Shown here: positions 25,049 to 32,006 of the stretch, piece by piece
Layout: each line of letters opens with the position of its first letter
How positions within the stretch are numbered: the first letter of the stretch is position 1
NCBI GenBank assembly: GCA_020057225.1
Contig: JAGVGH010000085.1
Span: forward strand, 1 to 46,122
Origin: Desulfobacterales bacterium
Lineage (GTDB): Bacteria; Desulfobacterota; Desulfobacteria; Desulfobacterales; Desulfatibacillaceae
Direction: 5' to 3'
DNA: 46,122 bases
The notes under the pieces: generated by a model
What the model was told of the DNA's origin: nothing
What the model saw: the letters and a program-made list of their open reading frames with translations, nothing else
The model's database searches: none
Program-made: the position numbers and the translations under genes

Positions 25049-26944
25049 TCACACTGGTTGCTCCCCTGCCCTGGGCAGGGGTTTTCCGAAATCGCATTCC
25101 AAAACAACGAGGTCTCCGTCAAAGGCCGAGCGGACCTGATAGGGCAAGGACTTGAACAGGCGTATCATGGCCTTGTTTCCCGGAGTGGTGTAAGCGAACA
25201 GCCCCTGGATTCCGTTTTCCCTGGCCTGCTCCGCAAGCTTGGCGATAAGGGTTTTTCCAATGCCTTTGTTCTGCCACGGGGCCAGGACCGAGAAAGCGGC
25301 CTCCGCCATATTCCTGGCCGGGGACAACAGGTAGTTGCCGATGCCCACAGCCTCCTCGAACCCCAGGTCTCCTACCACGGCCGCCAGGGTAAAGTCATGT
25401 GTGTAATCAATGACCACCATGCCGCCCACCTCGTCCCGGACAAAACTGGTTTTCCCATGGAGGAAACGCCGGGCGGCGTCCTTTTGGTCCAGATTGTAAA
25501 AATGCTCCTGGATAAGGCGCTCGTCCGTGGGCTTGACCGGGCGGAAGAGCACGCGGCTCTGTCCCACCGCCACGGTCTCCTCGATGGCCCCCGGATAAAT
25601 CCCGTGCAGGGACTCGGTGAGGGTCCGTTCCGGTCCAAGAAGGCCCATTTCCCGTGCTTTGAGAAACAGCTCCTCGCGAAAGTCCGGGTGGGCCACGCTC
25701 ACCATGGCCATGGCGCGTTCGGCGTTGGTTTTGCCAAAAAGGTTGACCACCCCGTACTCGGTCACCACGTAATGCACGTCCGCCCTGGGCACGACCACAG
25801 GGATGTCGCTCAAAAGAGGGACAATCCGGCTGCGTTTGCCGTCCATGCTGGTGCTGGGCAGCATGAGGATTGCCTTGCCGTCCCGGGCCTGGGCGGCGCC
25901 CCGGAGAAAATCGGGCATGCCGGAAACGCCGCAAAAGTTGTTGTACATGAGCGCGTCCGCGGCCACCTGGCCTGTGAGGTCCATGGTGGTGGCAAGCTGC
26001 ACCGAGACCATCTTGTTGTGCCGGGAGATGACCGAGGGGTCGTTGACGTAGTCGCTCGGGTGGAACTCGATGGAGGGGTTGTCGTGGAGGTAGTCGTACA
26101 GGTTCCGGGCGCCTATTGCCGAGGAGGCCACGAGCTTGCCCGCGTTGTAGCCTTTTTTGCGGTTGGTGATGACACCCCGGGACACGAGCTCCATGATGCC
26201 GTCGGTAAGGAACTGGGAATGGACGCCGATGTCGTTTTTTCCGGAAAGGGCCATGAGGATGGCCTGGGGCGTGGCGCCCAGGGAGACCTGGATGGTGGAG
26301 CCGTCGTCAACGAGTCCGGCGACGTGCCGGGCGATTTGGTGGGCCGCGGCGAACTCGGCGGGCTGGGGCGCGGCGAGAAGCTCTTCCTCGTGCTCCACCA
26401 CAAGGCTCACGTCATTGACGTGGAGAAAGCTCCGGCCCAGAACCCGGGGCATTTTCGGATTGACCTGGGCGATGACGATGTCGGCGGAAAGCGCAGCGGC
26501 CATGGTCACATCCACGGAAATGCCTAAGCTCATCCAGCCGAAGTCGTCCGGGGGCGAGACCTGGACCAGGGCCGCGTGGAGGGGGATACGGTGGGCGGAA
26601 AAGAGCCTGGGCACGGCGGAAAGGTTGATGGGTGTGTGGAAGCGGTGGCTTTCCGCAAGCCCCTTGCGGACCCCTGAGCCCAGATAAAAGGAGCGGATGT
26701 TGAAATTGTCGGAGCGGCCCTGTTCCGCGATGAGAGTGAGGGGCGCGCTTTCCAGGGACAGGAGCCGGACGATTTCAAGGTCGGTGAAGCGTCCGGACTG
26801 GGCCGCGAGCTCCTTGACAAGGCGCTGGGGTTCCCCGCACGCGGAGCCGATAAAGACGCGCTTGCCGGAACGGACGCGGGCAATGGCGTCCTTGGCGCTT
26901 GTCCGCTTGGCGACATAGGCGTCGGGCCAGTAACCCTGGGCCAT
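25049..26944 (-). CDS. Acetyl-CoA hydrolase/CoA-transferase family protein fused to a GNAT domain
   Basis: The 631-aa product has GGGAG before its ATG. Residues about 10-435 match the 4-hydroxybutyrate/acetate CoA-transferase family (VSLGATPQAIL, LTDGIMELVSRGVI, VDVWM-like core strands, VVTEYGVVNLFGKT). Residues about 470-620 are a GNAT acetyltransferase with the acyl-CoA loop QNKGIGKTL. In the family the catalytic glutamate lies in a segment read as H(T/S)E(M/F). Here the segment is HSQFLTDG, so residue 244 is Gln (codon CAG, 26213-26215). The CoA-transferase half may therefore be inactive, altered, or a binding or regulatory domain for the GNAT half. The kinase gene follows after 10 bp and may be co-transcribed. 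Confidence 0.9.
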   Translation of the reverse strand: MAQGYWPDAYVAKRTSAKDAIARVRSGKRVFIGSACGEPQRLVKELAAQSGRFTDLEIVRLLSLESAPLTLIAEQGRSDNFNIRSFYLGSGVRKGLAESHRFHTPINLSAVPRLFSAHRIPLHAALVQVSPPDDFGWMSLGISVDVTMAAALSADIVIAQVNPKMPRVLGRSFLHVNDVSLVVEHEEELLAAPQPAEFAAAHQIARHVAGLVDDGSTIQVSLGATPQAILMALSGKNDIGVHSQFLTDGIMELVSRGVITNRKKGYNAGKLVASSAIGARNLYDYLHDNPSIEFHPSDYVNDPSVISRHNKMVSVQLATTMDLTGQVAADALMYNNFCGVSGMPDFLRGAAQARDGKAILMLPSTSMDGKRSRIVPLLSDIPVVVPRADVHYVVTEYGVVNLFGKTNAERAMAMVSVAHPDFREELFLKAREMGLLGPERTLTESLHGIYPGAIEETVAVGQSRVLFRPVKPTDERLIQEHFYNLDQKDAARRFLHGKTSFVRDEVGGMVVIDYTHDFTLAAVVGDLGFEEAVGIGNYLLSPARNMAEAAFSVLAPWQNKGIGKTLIAKLAEQARENGIQGLFAYTTPGNKAMIRLFKSLPYQVRSAFDGDLVVLECDFGKPLPRAGEQPV

Positions 26945-27134
26945 TAGATACTCCCGGTGCCGTGGCGGTTCCGGGGCGGTTGCCGGGCAAAGGCCCGGTT
27001 TGCCCCGGTTCGCGGTTTCCGCAGGGAAGAGGTTTTGGCGCCTGGAGGATGCTCCGGAGAAGTGCGCGAACCCGTCGGGGGTGTTGGAATTAGAACCTGG
27101 ATGGTGCCTGGGAATGGAAGGGGATGAGAAAAAT

Positions 27135-27210
27135 TGGTAGTCCCAACGGGACTCGAACCCGTGTCTCCGCCGTGAGAGGGCGACATCCTAGACCGCTAGA
27201 CGATGGGACC
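27135..27210 (-). tRNA. tRNA-Glu (anticodon CTC)
   Basis: The 76-nt minus-strand sequence folds as a cloverleaf. The acceptor GGTCCCA pairs with TGGGACT, the anticodon stem TCGCC pairs with GGCGG around loop CTCTCAC, and the T arm contains GGTTCGAGTCC. The encoded CCA end is present. Confidence 0.97.
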
Positions 27211-27307
27211 GCTCAATTTTTTATCCGCGCTTCAAAACCGTCCTGCGCGGAATTCTCCCTCTAACCCATTTTCCGGTTCCCTGTCAAGCCCTTTTTACCG
27301 GCATCCG

Positions 27308-28564
27308 TTATTTCCCAAAAGCCCCCCCGGCCCGGTACACCTCCATCAGCTCCCTCGAAAGCGCCTTGTGGTCAAACTCCCGCGCCACCTTCTCCTTGCC
27401 CTTTTGTATCACCCGCTCCCGAAGCTCCGGATCCAAAAGCAGGCGCTCCATGGCGTTGGCCAGAGCCTCCGGGTCCTCGGGGGGCGCCAACAGTCCTGTC
27501 TCGCCGTTGACAATCAACTCGGGAATAGCCGACACCCGGGTCGCCGCCACCGGAACCCCCATGGCAAGACTCTCCACCAGCACGTTGGGAATCCCGTCCC
27601 TGTCCCCGTTTCGCGCAATCTGGCAGCCCAGAACAAAGAGATCGCTTTTCTCATACTCCTGGATGACCTCCTCATGGGGCCGGGTTCCCAGAAAGCGCGT
27701 CCTGTCCGCAAGTCCCAAAACAATGGAAAGCGCCCGCATGGACTCCTTGAGTTCTCCCGAGCCAATGAGGGTATAGATAAAATCCATCCCCCGCTCTTCC
27801 AGGATTTTCAAAGCCCGGAACACCGTGGGCAGCCCCTTTTTCTCGACCATGCGCGCCACGGAAAAAATCCGGTACGGCGGTTTGGGGTTAAGCCTTTGGC
27901 CGGACTTGGGATCAAACAACGAAAGATCAATGCCGTGATACACCTTGCGGACAGGCGTTGAAAAGCGCCCCGCGAGCTTTTTCAAATATTCCTGGTTATA
28001 TCCGGTGCAAGTGGCCACAAACCGCGCCTTCGTGATTTTTTCTTTAAGCTGCGCCGGGTCTGTGGTGTAGATGTCCTTGGCGTGGGCGAAAAAGCTGAAA
28101 GGAAGGCCCGAGAGCGCGCTTGCGAACATGGCGACGGAAGTGGGGGAATGGGCGAAGTGGGCGTGCAGGTGGCAGACGCCTGAGCCGGGCAAAAGGGCGT
28201 GGACCAGGTAGCCCGCCTGAAGCAGGTGCTTGATTGTGGCGCTTTTCCGGCTCCGGGCAAACCTCCGCCCGGTCAGGGCCAGGGCCTTTTGATACCGCCT
28301 GGGGGCCTTGAGCCACAGCAACGCGTTATGCCTGAGAAACAGCGGCAAGGGTTCCAAGAGGGTCTCGGGCAGGTAGTCCACCCGGGCCCGGATTGCCTGG
28401 ACGCTCTTGTGGGTAAAACGCTCCCTCGGCTCCCGCATGGAAAAAATGTGGACCTTTTGCCCCATCCGCTCCAGGGAGAGTATTTCGTTTGAAATAAAGG
28501 TTTCCGAAATCCTCGGGTATCCCTTGAGCACCATGCCCAACACAGGCCGCGTGTCCTTCCCCAT
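27308..28564 (-). CDS. Family 4 glycosyltransferase
   Basis: The ATG at 28562-28564 has AGGAAGGA upstream and is preferred; a GTG at 28585 overlapping the previous stop is the alternative. The product has about 418 aa in a GT-B fold. The N-terminal acceptor half opens with LKGYPRISETFISNEI and has HLHAHFAHSPTSVA. The C-terminal donor half has FSVARMVEKKGLPT, LVESLAMGVPVAAT and the E-x7-E type segment ending in E(L)IVNGETGLL. It lies directly after another glycosyltransferase gene on the same strand. It probably adds a sugar to a lipid-linked surface polysaccharide. The donor cannot be told from sequence. Confidence 0.93.
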   Translation of the reverse strand: MGKDTRPVLGMVLKGYPRISETFISNEILSLERMGQKVHIFSMREPRERFTHKSVQAIRARVDYLPETLLEPLPLFLRHNALLWLKAPRRYQKALALTGRRFARSRKSATIKHLLQAGYLVHALLPGSGVCHLHAHFAHSPTSVAMFASALSGLPFSFFAHAKDIYTTDPAQLKEKITKARFVATCTGYNQEYLKKLAGRFSTPVRKVYHGIDLSLFDPKSGQRLNPKPPYRIFSVARMVEKKGLPTVFRALKILEERGMDFIYTLIGSGELKESMRALSIVLGLADRTRFLGTRPHEEVIQEYEKSDLFVLGCQIARNGDRDGIPNVLVESLAMGVPVAATRVSAIPELIVNGETGLLAPPEDPEALANAMERLLLDPELRERVIQKGKEKVAREFDHKALSRELMEVYRAGGAFGK

Positions 28565-28581
28565 CCTCTGTCCTTCCTGTT

Positions 28582-29781
28582 TCACTCCCGCCCTGTTTCA
28601 TGCCGGGCGATCCGCGCCTTCATCACATCCAGACCGGTCAGGGGAAACCCCTCCATGGCGCGGCGGTACGGTTCCGGATTTTCCAGCATGGCCGATATCC
28701 TGCCCTCAAGGTTTTCAGGGGTCAAATCCCCCCAGCGGATATGGCTCACAAGTCCCCGTCCGGACATGGCCTCCGCCCGTAGGAGCTGCTCCCGCCTGGG
28801 GGTTTCCCGGGGCACCAGAAGGGCGGGGGTCTTAAGGGACAGAAGCTCGCACACGGTGTTGTAGCCGCCCATGGAGACAACCAGGTCCGCGGCGGCGAGA
28901 AGCTCCTCCATGCCAGAGTAAAACTCGTAAAAAACCGCGCCCAGGCGCGCGGCCCTTTCCCGGGCTGCTTCCCGCGCGGCCTGGGATAAAAACGGCCCCG
29001 TCACAAGAACACTCTTGTAAGGAACAGGGCCTTGTTCGAGCAGGGCGAGAAAGGTCTCGACAACCTTGCCGCCGTCTCCGCCGCCGCCCGTGGTGACAAC
29101 AACCAGGGGCGTGCCGTTGCCCGCTCCCAGGCTTGCGCGCAGCCGGGCCGCGTTCTCCGGGGAAGGGGCGGCGCGGGGGATGTAGCCGGTGAACACCATC
29201 TTCCGCGCCACAGATTCGGGTATGGCGTATTCCTTTACCGAATCGTGGAGATCCTGGTTTCCATACACCCACACCTCGGAGTAGAGGTCTTCCAGGGCCG
29301 CGTACACTCCTTTTTCCCGCCAGTCCGCGCGCACGGTCTCCCCGTCGTCCATGATGTCGCGAAGTCCCAAAATGGTCCTGCACGCCGGCAGTTCCCTGCG
29401 CATCCACTCGAGGGCGGGAAGCGCCTCTTTTTTAAGGCCGAGAGGCTCTTTGTCCACAATGAACACGTCCGGCGCCAGGGTGTCGGCGGTGGCCATGATG
29501 ATGCTCTTGCGGATGTTCATGGCGTGCCAGGGCTGGAGCCGGATGGAGATGGGCTGGTAGTCCTCGTTGGTTTTTTTAATCATGCCCGGAATCCGGACAA
29601 AGTCCACATGGTCGGGCATGGGAAAACGTCCTGCCAGGGGCGAGCCGGTGAGGATGATGACGTTGGTGTCTTCCCCGGCAAGGTGGCGGGCGATGGAAAG
29701 GGTTCTCCGGATGTGCCCCAGGCCGTAGGTGTCATGGGAGTACATGAGGATGTTGCGCGGCGTCTTTGTTTTAAGGTCCAT
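28582..29781 (-). CDS. Predicted glycosyltransferase (COG4671, MurG-like fold)
   Basis: The ATG at 29779-29781 is preferred over the one at 29826, whose extra residues are Arg-rich and atypical. The product has 399 aa. It begins with the conserved YSHDTYGLGHIRRT loop and has VTTGGGGDGG in the middle. Near the C-terminus it has SMGGYNTVCELLSLKTPALL and VPRETPRREQ, which is the GT28-like donor-binding region. It ends 18-21 bp from the next glycosyltransferase and is probably in its operon. The COG4671 assignment rests on the N-terminal motif. The substrate is unknown. Confidence 0.88.
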   Translation of the reverse strand: MDLKTKTPRNILMYSHDTYGLGHIRRTLSIARHLAGEDTNVIILTGSPLAGRFPMPDHVDFVRIPGMIKKTNEDYQPISIRLQPWHAMNIRKSIIMATADTLAPDVFIVDKEPLGLKKEALPALEWMRRELPACRTILGLRDIMDDGETVRADWREKGVYAALEDLYSEVWVYGNQDLHDSVKEYAIPESVARKMVFTGYIPRAAPSPENAARLRASLGAGNGTPLVVVTTGGGGDGGKVVETFLALLEQGPVPYKSVLVTGPFLSQAAREAARERAARLGAVFYEFYSGMEELLAAADLVVSMGGYNTVCELLSLKTPALLVPRETPRREQLLRAEAMSGRGLVSHIRWGDLTPENLEGRISAMLENPEPYRRAMEGFPLTGLDVMKARIARHETGRE

Positions 29782-30007
29782 GGCCGCGCGCCCCCTGCGC
29801 GCCCCTTGCCTGGTGCGGCATGGCATTTGGAATTTCCTATGCCGTGTAATTGGCGGGGCGGGCCCCCGCGCCTGCCCTGATAAGGCGCAACTTTGGAAAA
29901 TTGGGCGACCACAGGGGGTTGCCTACGGTGCCGATGGGGCGCACCGGGCGAAAAAGATGGTACGGCCTTGGGACATAGCTGTAAGAAAAAACCAATGTTC
30001 CATGATA
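29782..30007. other. 226-bp gap without recognised features
   Basis: No coding region, RNA gene or clear terminator was seen. A G+C-rich part is followed by a shorter A+T-rich stretch near 29985-30010, next to the acyltransferase stop. The glycosyltransferase pair and the acyltransferase may thus be separate transcription units. Confidence 0.5.
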
Positions 30008-30544
30008 TTAGTGGGTTTTCCCGAGTTTCCCGAGGATGATCCGGGAGATTTCCAGAGGGGCCAAGTCCTGGCGCTCCCCGATTTTTTTAGCGGGCGAGCC
30101 CGCCCATATCTCGTAAGGGCCGGGATTTTTGGTGAGCACGGCCCCTGCGCCCACCACCACTCCGTCAGGAATTTCCGTCACCTGGTATAAGACAAGGGCG
30201 CTGTCATGGATCCACACATCCGCGCCGATGGTTTTGTTCCGCCACAAAACCCCGTGCTCCTCCTGGACCTCCAGGAGGGGCCTGCGGCCAAAATGCGCGT
30301 GGTCATGGGTGTAAACACGGGCCCGGGCGCCGATCATGCACCAGGGCCCTATGTGGATGTCGCCGGTGCAGTCAAGAAAGGAGAACCGGCTGATACACAG
30401 GCTTGTTTCCCGGCCCGGGCTTGTGAACGCGTCCGGACGGATGACGACCTTGCCCTTGCGCACGTCCTTGTGGGGACGGCGGACCGCCTCGGCCAGGACC
30501 TGGTCGAGCTGTGCCCGTGTGAGAGTCGCGGATTCAAAGCCCAC
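30008..30544 (-). CDS. Hexapeptide-repeat acyltransferase
   Basis: The GTG at 30542-30544 is chosen because AAGGAG stands 7 bases before it. The ATG 24 bases upstream has no good site, and the much longer open frame further upstream is Pro/Arg/Ser-rich noise. The product has 178 aa. A left-handed beta-helix of hexapeptide repeats runs from about residue 50 to 150 (FLDCTGDIHIGPWCMIGAR, KTIGADVWIHDSALVL, IPDGVVVGAGAVLTKN). It ends with the typical WAGSPAKKIG. This is the WcaF/Maa type that O-acetylates sugars using acetyl-CoA. It lies near glycosyltransferases, so it probably decorates a surface polysaccharide. Confidence 0.92.
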   Translation of the reverse strand: MGFESATLTRAQLDQVLAEAVRRPHKDVRKGKVVIRPDAFTSPGRETSLCISRFSFLDCTGDIHIGPWCMIGARARVYTHDHAHFGRRPLLEVQEEHGVLWRNKTIGADVWIHDSALVLYQVTEIPDGVVVGAGAVLTKNPGPYEIWAGSPAKKIGERQDLAPLEISRIILGKLGKTH

Positions 30545-30551
30545 GGCGCGC

Positions 30552-30557
30552 CTCCTT
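30552..30557 (-). promoter_or_regulatory. Ribosome binding site that fixes the acyltransferase GTG start
   Basis: AAGGAG on the minus strand has a 7-base spacer to the GTG at 30544. It is much better than anything upstream of the in-frame ATG at 30568. Confidence 0.75.
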
Positions 30558-30648
30558 GCCTGGTTCATGGCGGGCGTCACTATAGGGCGGGGGACCGCGC
30601 CTGTCAACGGGCTTTGAACGGAACGGACGGGAGGACAACAAGAAGTGT

Positions 30649-30822
30649 ATGGAGGCGATGAAGCAGCACGGGGTGAATGAGGAGGCCAGGTCCCGTGAAA
30701 ACCTGGCGGAGTTGGAGAAGAAATGCCGGACGGCGCACACGGAGACCGCGTGCAAACTCTATCCCAAGGGCTTGCTGGAGGAGATGGAGACCCGGCTTGC
30801 GGAATACAGGAAGACGCGGTAA
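30649..30822 (+). CDS. Small charged hypothetical protein (57 aa)
   Basis: An ATG with GGGAGGA 13 bases upstream opens a 57-codon frame ending in TAA. The product is rich in Glu, Lys and Arg, is predicted helical, has two Cys (KKCRTAHTETAC) and ends ETRLAEYRKTR. Third positions are G/C-rich as in true genes here. The frame stays open upstream of the ATG (EDNKKC precedes it), so this may be the tail of a decayed longer gene. No family is recognised. The 212 bp between it and the AAA gene hold nothing recognisable. Confidence 0.4.
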   Translation: MEAMKQHGVNEEARSRENLAELEKKCRTAHTETACKLYPKGLLEEMETRLAEYRKTR

Positions 30823-31034
30823 GGGGGCGTGCCGTTAAGGCCGGGAGGCGGGGGCGGCGTAAGCGGCGCGGAACTGTTGCCGAAAAACCCGGCCGTGTGG
30901 TAATGTGCGGGACTTGTCCTGGCGGGGAGGGCTGCGGGCTTCCGCCCGGCCAACGCGTAACGGCAGGACAGGATCTGGACAGCCACCGGCGCCGCGGTTT
31001 TGACGCGGGGGCGGAAGAGGGGGGAGTATCTGAC

Positions 31035-31967
31035 ATGAAGATTCAAAAGGTCCGGCTTAATCATTTTAAAAGGTTCCAGAAGGAAAAGGTCCTGGACTTC
31101 ACGGAGGAGGCGAGCGGGCTTGCCCGGGACCTGGTGCTGCCCATAGGAAAGAATGGTTCTGGCAAGAGCTCGGTTTTACAGGCGATAGCGGCGGTTTTAG
31201 GCGAGGCCGCCGGGAGGCTTGAAAAGGCTGCCGACTTGGACTGGCCCGGATTCAACGGGGATTTGTTAGGCGGAACCGCGGAACCGCACGAAGAGGAGCT
31301 GGAGATTGAGTTTTCGAGGGATGAAATCGAGGCTGCCAGGGAAAACGTCCGGATTTTGAACGAGGATGGCCGAAATCTCGAACCGCCGGGCGGGGATTTG
31401 TACGCGAAACTGGCGTGGAGGGACGGCAGAAGAGTTAGCGCGGAAAACCGCGCGCAGTTTTTTCAATTCAAGGGGAGGAGTTACGCGCGGCAGCTGGTTC
31501 GCTCCAAGGGGTTTTCTGTTTTCGAGAACGCCGGATCTGTTTTCTGGTATCAGGAAAACAGAACGGCGACCACTCTGACGATTGAGGATGATAGAGGCGG
31601 AAGTGAACAGAAAAAGATGGAGTTCACCTATGATATGTTGAGGGATAAACTTTCAAAATGGCAAAATTTTCACCAGAGGATAAAAGAGGGAACGGTTCAG
31701 ATAAAGCGTGCAGGACAGAAGGATATGTTTGCAGAAATAGAAAATTTGTATAAAACAATTTTTATGCTCCATAGATTTATAGGGACAGTACCAAATGATA
31801 ATCCAGAAAAAATTCTTGACGAGCCATGGTTTTTCTTGTCTGATGGGAAAAATAATTATGAAATATCTGAGATGTCTGAAGGAGAGCGCGCAATTTTACC
31901 TATATTAGTTGATTTTGATGCACATTTAGACCTAAAGCATTTAAAATCATTAATAGAAAACATGTAA
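31035..31967 (+). CDS. AAA/SMC-like ATPase, apparently truncated
   Basis: The ATG has GGGGGAG about 10 bases upstream and gives 310 aa starting MKIQKVRLNHFKRF, the typical first strand of RecF/OLD-type ATPases. Walker A is GKNGSGKS (38-45). Near the C-terminus there is an ABC-signature-like segment MSEGERAILPIL. The usual hydrophobic-DEPE Walker B strand does not follow. The chain goes into DFDAHLDLKHLKSLIENM and stops. Base composition changes inside the gene: line 31741-31800 has 15 G/C in 60, while the 5' part is G+C-rich like its neighbours. The 3' half looks foreign or decayed. It may be a remnant of a defence-type or RloC/AAA_15-like gene. Function cannot be assigned. Confidence 0.7.
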   Translation: MKIQKVRLNHFKRFQKEKVLDFTEEASGLARDLVLPIGKNGSGKSSVLQAIAAVLGEAAGRLEKAADLDWPGFNGDLLGGTAEPHEEELEIEFSRDEIEAARENVRILNEDGRNLEPPGGDLYAKLAWRDGRRVSAENRAQFFQFKGRSYARQLVRSKGFSVFENAGSVFWYQENRTATTLTIEDDRGGSEQKKMEFTYDMLRDKLSKWQNFHQRIKEGTVQIKRAGQKDMFAEIENLYKTIFMLHRFIGTVPNDNPEKILDEPWFFLSDGKNNYEISEMSEGERAILPILVDFDAHLDLKHLKSLIENM

Positions 31968-32006
31968 CATCGAAAAAAACACTTTCCCCTTCGCCCGGAG
32001 GAACCC

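Noticed and set aside
30545-31036. N-terminal extension of the acyltransferase frame
   Set aside because: The extra residues are Pro/Ser/Arg-rich and domain-free, they overlap the small plus-strand ORF, and a strong ribosome site supports the GTG at 30544.
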